This document shows, one piece after another, positions 6,999 through 10,740 of a stretch of 10,740 nucleotides of DNA. The notes under the pieces were generated by a model that worked only from the letters and a program-made list of their open reading frames with translations, had not been told where the DNA came from and made no database searches. Location: the NCBI GenBank assembly GCA_002422065.1, contig DITO01000275.1:1-10740 (forward strand). Reading direction: 5' to 3'. Position 1 is the stretch's first letter, and every line of letters begins with the position of its first letter. Origin of the DNA: Erysipelotrichaceae bacterium UBA6182. GTDB lineage: Bacteria > Bacillota_I > Bacilli_A > Erysipelotrichales > Erysipelotrichaceae. A program made the position numbers and the translations under genes.

Positions 6999-7475
6999 AT
7001 GAAGCGTCACTTCACCCTTGATCGACCTCATGCACTTCTTGCTGTTATTGTTCCTACGTTGGTGTTTGCCATCACCTCTATCTATGGGATTTTTGGATTA
7101 ATTACAGGAACTGATGTTGCTTGGTTTGGAGCGTTATTTGGATTAGGCTTGTTATTATTTCTTGATCACTTTGTTGCTCTTTCACACCCTACAAATGTTA
7201 TCATCGATGAAAACACCATCCAATTTCGTGCATTCTGGTGGCATCATACCTATACCATAGAAAACATCACCCGCATTAATGTGAGACCTGTATCACGTGG
7301 GTTACGCATGTATGTGCGGCTCAATGATGCTGGATTATTTAAAGGACGATATTGGTTGCATCTTGATCATATGAGTGATGCTAAAGATTTAAAAGATTTC
7401 TTAGAGAATCTCATGAATGAGCGACATCCTAAGTTTAAAAATATGGATCGACATTCATACAAACGAGTTAAATAA
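6999..7475 (+). CDS. Small membrane protein, two TM segments and a PH-like C-terminal domain
   Basis: A 158-residue protein of unknown function at the end of the PTS operon, 5 nt after EIIC. Residues 11-35 and 40-61 are two hydrophobic membrane helices joined by a very short turn. Residues 65-140 alternate as beta strands and end in a helix (NVIIDENTIQFRAFWW, then YTIENITRINVRPV, then MYVRLND, then DAKDLKDFLENLM). This pattern resembles bacterial PH-like (bPH) domains of small membrane proteins. The tail (142-158) is basic. The ribosome binding site is weak: AGGGG at 6981-6985 is 13 nt from the ATG, so translation may depend on coupling to EIIC. The usual place of a polyol dehydrogenase or sugar kinase is taken by this gene. 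The PH-like call is from pattern only. Confidence 0.7.
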   Translation: MKRHFTLDRPHALLAVIVPTLVFAITSIYGIFGLITGTDVAWFGALFGLGLLLFLDHFVALSHPTNVIIDENTIQFRAFWWHHTYTIENITRINVRPVSRGLRMYVRLNDAGLFKGRYWLHLDHMSDAKDLKDFLENLMNERHPKFKNMDRHSYKRVK

Positions 7476-7479
7476 TAAA

Positions 7480-7509
7480 AGACTGAGTTCGAAAGAATTC
7501 AGTCTTTTT
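7480..7509 (+). terminator. Rho-independent terminator of the PTS operon
   Basis: The 11-bp stem AGACTGAGTTC (7480-7490) and GAATTCAGTCT (7495-7505) has one G-T pair and a GAAA loop, then TTTTC followed by more T-rich sequence. Upstream A residues could pair with the tail, so it may also slow polymerase from the opposite direction. It lies just after the stop of the two-TM protein gene. Confidence 0.92.
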
Positions 7510-7534
7510 CTTTTGTTTATGTATGTTTATTAAG

Positions 7535-7565
7535 ATGACCTAAGAAATATCGTTTCTTAGGTCAT
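7535..7565. terminator. Second hairpin between convergent genes, probable terminator of the hydrolase
   Basis: A perfect 13-bp inverted repeat ATGACCTAAGAAA (7535-7547) and TTTCTTAGGTCAT (7553-7565) has a 5-nt loop. It is 22 bp beyond the stop of the minus-strand hydrolase. The sequence that follows is only moderately T-rich in either direction (CTTAATAAA on the minus strand, TATTCTATTATTT on the plus strand), so its efficiency and direction are uncertain. It is best read as a bidirectional barrier. Confidence 0.6.
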
Positions 7566-7587
7566 TATTCTATTATTTGATTTATCT

Positions 7588-8388
7588 TTACTTAAAGAAA
7601 GTCTCAAATGCTTCTTTTAGTTTTAGATTCCAAAAATCCCAGTTATGACCATAGCCATCCACTTCTTCATACCTAAATGGATATTGATGAGACTCAAATC
7701 TTTCCTTAGCAGTACGACAACGATCGAGTAAATAGTCCTGACTTCCAATAGTTAAGAAATAATCAGGAAGAACTTTATTTTCATCTTTGTTTTTCTTCAT
7801 CATGTAATATGCATCTTCAATAGTATCTTTATAGTGCATCTCATTACCCATGATATAGCCACTATAAGAGTCATCTGATGATCCAAACCATTTTACTGAA
7901 TAAGGTTGACCAGTGACTCCCATAGCACAGCCTGACATGAGTAAGACTTTACTATAGAGTTCAGGATAAGCTAATGATATTTTCATTGCTCCTAGTGCAC
8001 CCATGGATAAACCTGCAAGAAAGTTATCTTCTCTTGAGTCGCTTAATGGAAATAAGAAGCGAGCTACCTCAATCATTTCTTTGGTCACAAAACTAAAGTG
8101 TTTAGCACCATTAGGGTCATCACTATAGCCTTGATTACATGCAGGAGGCATGATTACAGCAATTTGGTGTTTTTGAGCATATAAAGCAACATTGGTATAC
8201 ATTAAATAATCATTTTCATCACCAGTAAAACCATGAAGAAGCCATAATGTTTTAAACTTCTTATTTGGTGTGTAAACATTTTCTTTTTGATTAAAAGCAT
8301 CTTCAATTGAGAAAGTTGGAATAATTGCATTAAAGCTAACTTGTCTTCCAAGTGATTTTGATAAGAAATTAGTATGTATTACTGCCAT
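7588..8388 (-). CDS. Esterase D/tributyrin-esterase-like alpha/beta hydrolase
   Basis: A 266-residue cytoplasmic serine hydrolase (no signal peptide) of the esterase D/EstA group, which cleaves short-chain acyl esters. The complete catalytic machinery is visible: oxyanion-hole HGFTGDENDYL (52-62), nucleophile Ser128 in GLSMGALGA, Asp218 in IGSQDYLLD, and His248 in GYGHNWDFW. YPELYSKVLLMSG (141-153) is typical of the same family. I place the start at ATG 8388, where CGGAGGT lies 4 nt upstream and the protein begins MAVIHTNFLSKSLGR as family members do. A longer frame back to 8457 adds 23 residues without homology and would bury that ribosome binding site. The gene is convergent with the PTS operon and is followed by a hairpin. 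The physiological ester is unknown. Confidence 0.88.
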   Translation of the reverse strand: MAVIHTNFLSKSLGRQVSFNAIIPTFSIEDAFNQKENVYTPNKKFKTLWLLHGFTGDENDYLMYTNVALYAQKHQIAVIMPPACNQGYSDDPNGAKHFSFVTKEMIEVARFLFPLSDSREDNFLAGLSMGALGAMKISLAYPELYSKVLLMSGCAMGVTGQPYSVKWFGSSDDSYSGYIMGNEMHYKDTIEDAYYMMKKNKDENKVLPDYFLTIGSQDYLLDRCRTAKERFESHQYPFRYEEVDGYGHNWDFWNLKLKEAFETFFK

Positions 8389-8551
8389 GAGACCTCCGTG
8401 CGTTTTTTGTGTCATAGAACATTCTAACATATCCAATATCAAGTTTATGAAGTTCAACTAAACATGTTTAAACAATAAATGTATTTAACTAGTAATTATA
8501 TGCACATTAAACCCAATTATTAACTTTTATATGTAATTATTTGCGTATTAT
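8389..8551. promoter_or_regulatory. A+T-rich spacer between hipA and the hydrolase, with a palindrome
   Basis: This 163-bp spacer should contain the minus-strand promoter of the hydrolase, because hipA ends just upstream on the same strand. A perfect 10-bp palindrome TGTTTAAACA (8465-8474) is the most regular element and could be an operator. I found no hexamer pair at proper spacing and no clear terminator hairpin for hipA, so read-through from hipA into the hydrolase is possible. The box ATGCACATTAAA (8500-8511) resembles one upstream of hipB. Confidence 0.3.
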
Positions 8552-9826
8552 CTAAAATATTATGAATGTTTTTTCTAGTGTTTCTGATAATTCATTGCTT
8601 ATGTAAGCTGCTTGTGCAAATGTTTTCCATTTTTTAAGTGATTTACTTACGTCATCAATAATTTCTATCGCTTTTTTTTCTTTGATTCTCATAGCATTCG
8701 CTGAGGATAGTAAATCATCATAACTAATAAGACTTCGTTTACCATTAATAAGCATTTGATGTACCGATGTCCATTTTCCAGTTGGATTAAACGAGTATGT
8801 TACATCATATGCAGGTGATAGTTTCCATTCCCCAAGTCGATTCATAAGAAATGAAATATTCTTGACATGATCATCTTGATTTCGTGCCATGACGTTAAAA
8901 ACCAATCTTCTAAAAAACTCCTCAATATCACTTTGTTTTATACCCATTTTTACCATAGCATGTGCTGCTTCTTCATAACTCACTGTCCCAGGTTCATTGT
9001 AGTCACGGTGCATTAGTGCTCCAAGGGTTTGCATATGTACTTTATCAACACTTCCATCACCTAAAATTATCCTATCAAAGCGCTTAGTCATGAAATGATA
9101 ATGATTGCCTTTGTTAACAAGTCGTGATTCACTCATCTTAATCTTCGCATCAATAGCTGCTAAATAATAAGCGTACTCAATTCGAGTATGGGATGTTTCT
9201 TCTTTTTGATCAACACCATCTAATTTTAGTATCCAATAAGTATAGCCAAGACCAGCATTAATTTGTCCTGATCTAAAAGTATTTGATTCTTCATTATAAG
9301 CAACAATTGCTTTTGCGCGAGCACCACCAGCTGAAGTTCCAACTTTAATTATTTCTTTAAGATCATGACTATCATGGATTGTCGCAGCTTCTTTATTACG
9401 CATTATTTCATTACTCAATTCAACTAGTCGTTCAATCTCAATAATCTGAGTTTTTTCAAGTTCTTTGTGACTAAGTGGATAAAACTCAAGTGCTCCCATA
9501 CCGCGATTACCGATGTAGCATAAACGTTCAATAATATTAAATGATTCTATAGTTCTTCCATTTGAAGCCAGCCATGCATCAATGACTGCATTACCAAATC
9601 GATCTGGAAGTGAATCAGCAATTAAACCAGGGAGTCCCTTAAAACTCTCATAAGAGAGACTATTGAACTGATATGTTGTATTAGACAAAGGCATCATGAG
9701 TGGAGAAACCTGGATACCACTCGATAAAAACTTCGGATCGTACTTAAACGTGCAGTATTGGGAAGTATCATCAAGAGCAATGACACCTATTCTAGTTTTC
9801 CAAAGTTTAACTTCAGCAACATTCAT
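8552..9826 (-). CDS. hipA: HipA family serine/threonine kinase toxin of a type II toxin-antitoxin system
   Basis: A 424-residue, apparently full-length HipA-like kinase (E. coli HipA is 440). Family toxins phosphorylate translation factors such as glutamyl-tRNA synthetase and cause growth arrest; the target here is unknown. The N-terminal subdomain (about 1-110) has the FKGLPGLIADSLPDRFGN block. The ATP-binding glycine-rich loop is GTSAGGARAKA (163-173), in the form common in non-E. coli HipA families. Catalytic residues are in NQDDHVKN (316-323; Asp318 is equivalent to Asp309 of E. coli HipA) and the metal-binding Asp341 is in SPAYDVT. FMTKRFDR (245-252) is also conserved. No key residue is missing, so an active kinase is predicted. 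Its ATG overlaps the hipB stop codon (ATGA), which couples translation of toxin to antitoxin. Confidence 0.92.
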   Translation of the reverse strand: MNVAEVKLWKTRIGVIALDDTSQYCTFKYDPKFLSSGIQVSPLMMPLSNTTYQFNSLSYESFKGLPGLIADSLPDRFGNAVIDAWLASNGRTIESFNIIERLCYIGNRGMGALEFYPLSHKELEKTQIIEIERLVELSNEIMRNKEAATIHDSHDLKEIIKVGTSAGGARAKAIVAYNEESNTFRSGQINAGLGYTYWILKLDGVDQKEETSHTRIEYAYYLAAIDAKIKMSESRLVNKGNHYHFMTKRFDRIILGDGSVDKVHMQTLGALMHRDYNEPGTVSYEEAAHAMVKMGIKQSDIEEFFRRLVFNVMARNQDDHVKNISFLMNRLGEWKLSPAYDVTYSFNPTGKWTSVHQMLINGKRSLISYDDLLSSANAMRIKEKKAIEIIDDVSKSLKKWKTFAQAAYISNELSETLEKTFIIF

Positions 9827-10164
9827 TTTTCATCCCCCCAACTCCAAGAAGGAGATTTCTTTAAACCTTTCTTAGATGCTCTTTCACGTGGATGTCCTAA
9901 CTCAATTAAATCAAAGGGATTTGGGACTTGTTTAGGAACAAGAAGATCAAGATTCTCTGACAGTTTAATCGCTCTTAAAACTGAGATGATGTTTTGAAAT
10001 GCTACATTCCTCCCGTTTTCAATATTTACGATTGTTCTTAAAGAGACACCCGACTCCATAGAAAGTTCTTCTTGTGTCATGGATAATTCAATACGTCGTG
10101 ATTTAATTCTTTGACCTATCTCTTTAATAATTATCTCATTCGTTTCATTTCCAAATATTTTCAT
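9823..10164 (-). CDS. hipB: HipB-like antitoxin, XRE-family DNA-binding protein
   Basis: A 113-residue antitoxin and probable autorepressor of hipBA. An XRE/Cro-type helix-turn-helix spans about 17-72: IGQRIKSRRIELSMTQEELS, then MESGVSLRTIVNIENGRN. The C-terminal tail (80-113) carries PRERASKK and ends WSWGDE, a pattern I associate with antitoxins of this HipBA branch. The start is the ATG at 10164, 6 nt after AGGTG (10171-10175 on this strand). The GTG at 10173 is part of that ribosome binding site and is not preferred. The stop overlaps the hipA start by 4 bp. Autoregulation is supported by four CACTTAA-type boxes in the promoter region. It is much shorter than a general regulator, and pairing with HipA makes the antitoxin role secure. 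Confidence 0.9.
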   Translation of the reverse strand: MKIFGNETNEIIIKEIGQRIKSRRIELSMTQEELSMESGVSLRTIVNIENGRNVAFQNIISVLRAIKLSENLDLLVPKQVPNPFDLIELGHPRERASKKGLKKSPSWSWGDEK

Positions 10165-10268
10165 TTTGTTCACCTAAATCTAGTATAAAGCACTTAACTA
10201 TAATATGCAATTAATTACACTTAATTGTCAAAATTTAACACTTAAATGCAATATAATGCACTTTAAAT
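10165..10268 (-). promoter_or_regulatory. hipBA promoter with four repeated operator-like boxes
   Basis: On the minus strand a perfect TTGACA (10231 down to 10226) is followed, 20 nt on, by TATTAT (10205-10200); CATATT at 18 nt is an alternative. On the plus strand the heptamer CACTTAA occurs at 10191-10197, 10218-10224 and 10239-10245, and CACTTTA at 10259-10265. The first overlaps the expected transcription start, the second lies between -35 and -10, and the others lie upstream. Start-to-start distances are 27, 21 and 20 bp. CAATTAA (10208-10214) and TTAATTG (10221-10227) also form an inverted repeat. The arrangement suits cooperative HipB binding; binding itself is inference. Confidence 0.55.
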
Positions 10269-10360
10269 ATATATTTTTCACATATATAACTATAGTAATA
10301 ATCACATAATTTATACTATTTATAACCTTGAATATGTTAAACTACAAAAGAGGTATCACT

Positions 10361-10699
10361 ATGTCAAAATTTGAAAAAACAATCTATCAAGCTGTTCCAC
10401 AATTAGTTTTTGAACTTGATCAAGCTATTATGAATAGTGCCATGTCAATGAAACTTGTCGATGAAAGTGTATTTGAAGCGTATCCTTATAAAGTTTCTAT
10501 TAAGGTATATGATAAGTATTTTATGAGAAATAGTTCTAGAGCAAGTCTTAGCCTTACTGTCGTAGAGGACGGTCGAAGTACTCATGTGGTTGCGATTGGT
10601 TCAGGTGGTGGTCAAGGAGCAATATTTAACTTCTCTTGGGGAGCAGAAACTGAATTCGTTAATGATGTTCAAAGGTTTCTTGAAAAGATGGGTTATTAG
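10361..10699 (+). CDS. Small cytoplasmic protein, DUF6054-like
   Basis: A 112-residue soluble protein without signal peptide, membrane helix or known catalytic motif. Residues 45-95 alternate as beta strands (YKVSIKVYDKYF, then RASLSLTVVED, then STHVVAIGSGGGQGAIFNFSW), and a C-terminal helix follows (ETEFVNDVQRFLEKM). The order VxVYDKY, SLxLTVV, AI-SGG-Q-xxF and a final acidic helix recalls the DUF6054 family of Firmicutes. I make that link from memory of the pattern and with moderate confidence; the function is unknown. The start is ATG 10361, preceded by AAAGAGG with 7 nt spacing. A TTG at 10328 would add 11 residues without a ribosome binding site. -10-like hexamers CATAAT (10305-10310) and TATACT (10312-10317) lie upstream. 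The gene is divergent from hipBA. Confidence 0.7.
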   Translation: MSKFEKTIYQAVPQLVFELDQAIMNSAMSMKLVDESVFEAYPYKVSIKVYDKYFMRNSSRASLSLTVVEDGRSTHVVAIGSGGGQGAIFNFSWGAETEFVNDVQRFLEKMGY

Positions 10700-10735
10700 A
10701 AGTCTATATTGAATCGTTAAATGAAAAGGACCAAC

Positions 10736-10740
10736 ATGTG
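10736..10740 (+). CDS. Possible start of a further gene, cut by the window edge
   Basis: An ATG at 10736-10738 is preceded by AAAAGGA (10724-10730) at 5 nt. This is a reasonable ribosome binding site 36 nt after the DUF6054-like stop, with no terminator between. Only five bases are visible, so nothing can be said of the product. Confidence 0.25.

Noticed and set aside
8389..8457. 23-residue N-terminal extension of the hydrolase
   Set aside because: The extension is not like family N termini and contains the CGGAGGT ribosome binding site for the ATG at 8388.
9758..9997. Plus-strand open frame across the hipA/hipB junction
   Set aside because: It is antisense to two well-supported genes, has no family similarity and no ribosome binding site. 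The same holds for the short antisense frames within the PTS genes (for example 3642-3863, 5005-5235, 6297-6515 and 6531-6821).
10165..10173. GTG at 10173 as hipB start
   Set aside because: That GTG is itself part of the AGGTG ribosome binding site for the ATG at 10164.
10251..10320. Very A+T-rich tract as a replication origin or attachment site
   Set aside because: No DnaA boxes, integrase or tRNA gene are present; the tract is better explained by divergent promoters.
10328..10360. TTG at 10328 as start of the DUF6054-like gene
   Set aside because: No ribosome binding site precedes it, and AAAGAGG with correct spacing precedes ATG 10361.
1..10740. CRISPR array, tRNA, rRNA or insertion sequence
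   Set aside because: I looked for regular repeats with spacers, cloverleaf-type sequences and transposase motifs and saw none.

Overview
The window looks like a chromosomal segment of a low-GC Gram-positive bacterium (Bacillota). The reasons are A+T-rich DNA, strong AAGGAGG-type ribosome binding sites, a PRD-containing PTS regulator and a Mur-ligase homologue. TGG encodes Trp and TGA is used as a stop (ends of the arginase-like gene and hipB), so the standard bacterial code applies and a Mycoplasma-type code is excluded. A relative of the Erysipelotrichia/Erysipelothrix is my best guess, but this is inference and not a proven placement.

Layout. (1) Positions 1-2136, minus strand: an arginase-superfamily gene overlaps by 20 bp a divergent MurE-like amino-acid ligase, whose 3' end lies beyond the window. 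(2) Positions 2264-2804, plus strand: a monocistronic DJ-1/PfpI gene with a clear terminator. (3) Positions 2817-7510, plus strand: a galactitol-family PTS operon. It has an operator-like inverted repeat, a promoter with an extended -10, a LicR/MtlR-type regulator, EIIA, EIIB, EIIC and a small two-TM protein, and it ends in a strong terminator. The EIIB frame has no ATG, GTG or TTG upstream of its catalytic cysteine and appears to start at an AUA codon behind a near-perfect Shine-Dalgarno sequence. (4) Positions 7588-8388, minus: a tributyrin-esterase-like serine hydrolase, convergent with the PTS operon. (5) Positions 8552-10164, minus: a hipBA toxin-antitoxin pair with an ATGA start/stop overlap. 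Its promoter region holds four evenly placed CACTTAA-type boxes. (6) Positions 10361-10699, plus: a small DUF6054-like protein, divergent from hipBA, perhaps followed by another gene that starts at the very end of the window.

How the genes work together. The PTS block encodes a complete sugar- or polyol-specific phosphorelay (EIIA to EIIB to EIIC) plus its own phosphorylation-controlled activator. It contains no dehydrogenase, kinase or aldolase, so the substrate cannot be named. HipA is predicted to be a Ser/Thr kinase toxin that HipB neutralises and represses. The arginase-like/Mur-ligase-like pair is translationally coupled and may act in one amino-acid or cell-envelope pathway; both proteins depart from their family consensus. 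No tRNA, rRNA, CRISPR array, transposase or phage gene was recognised. No gene-free stretch exceeds about 200 bp.
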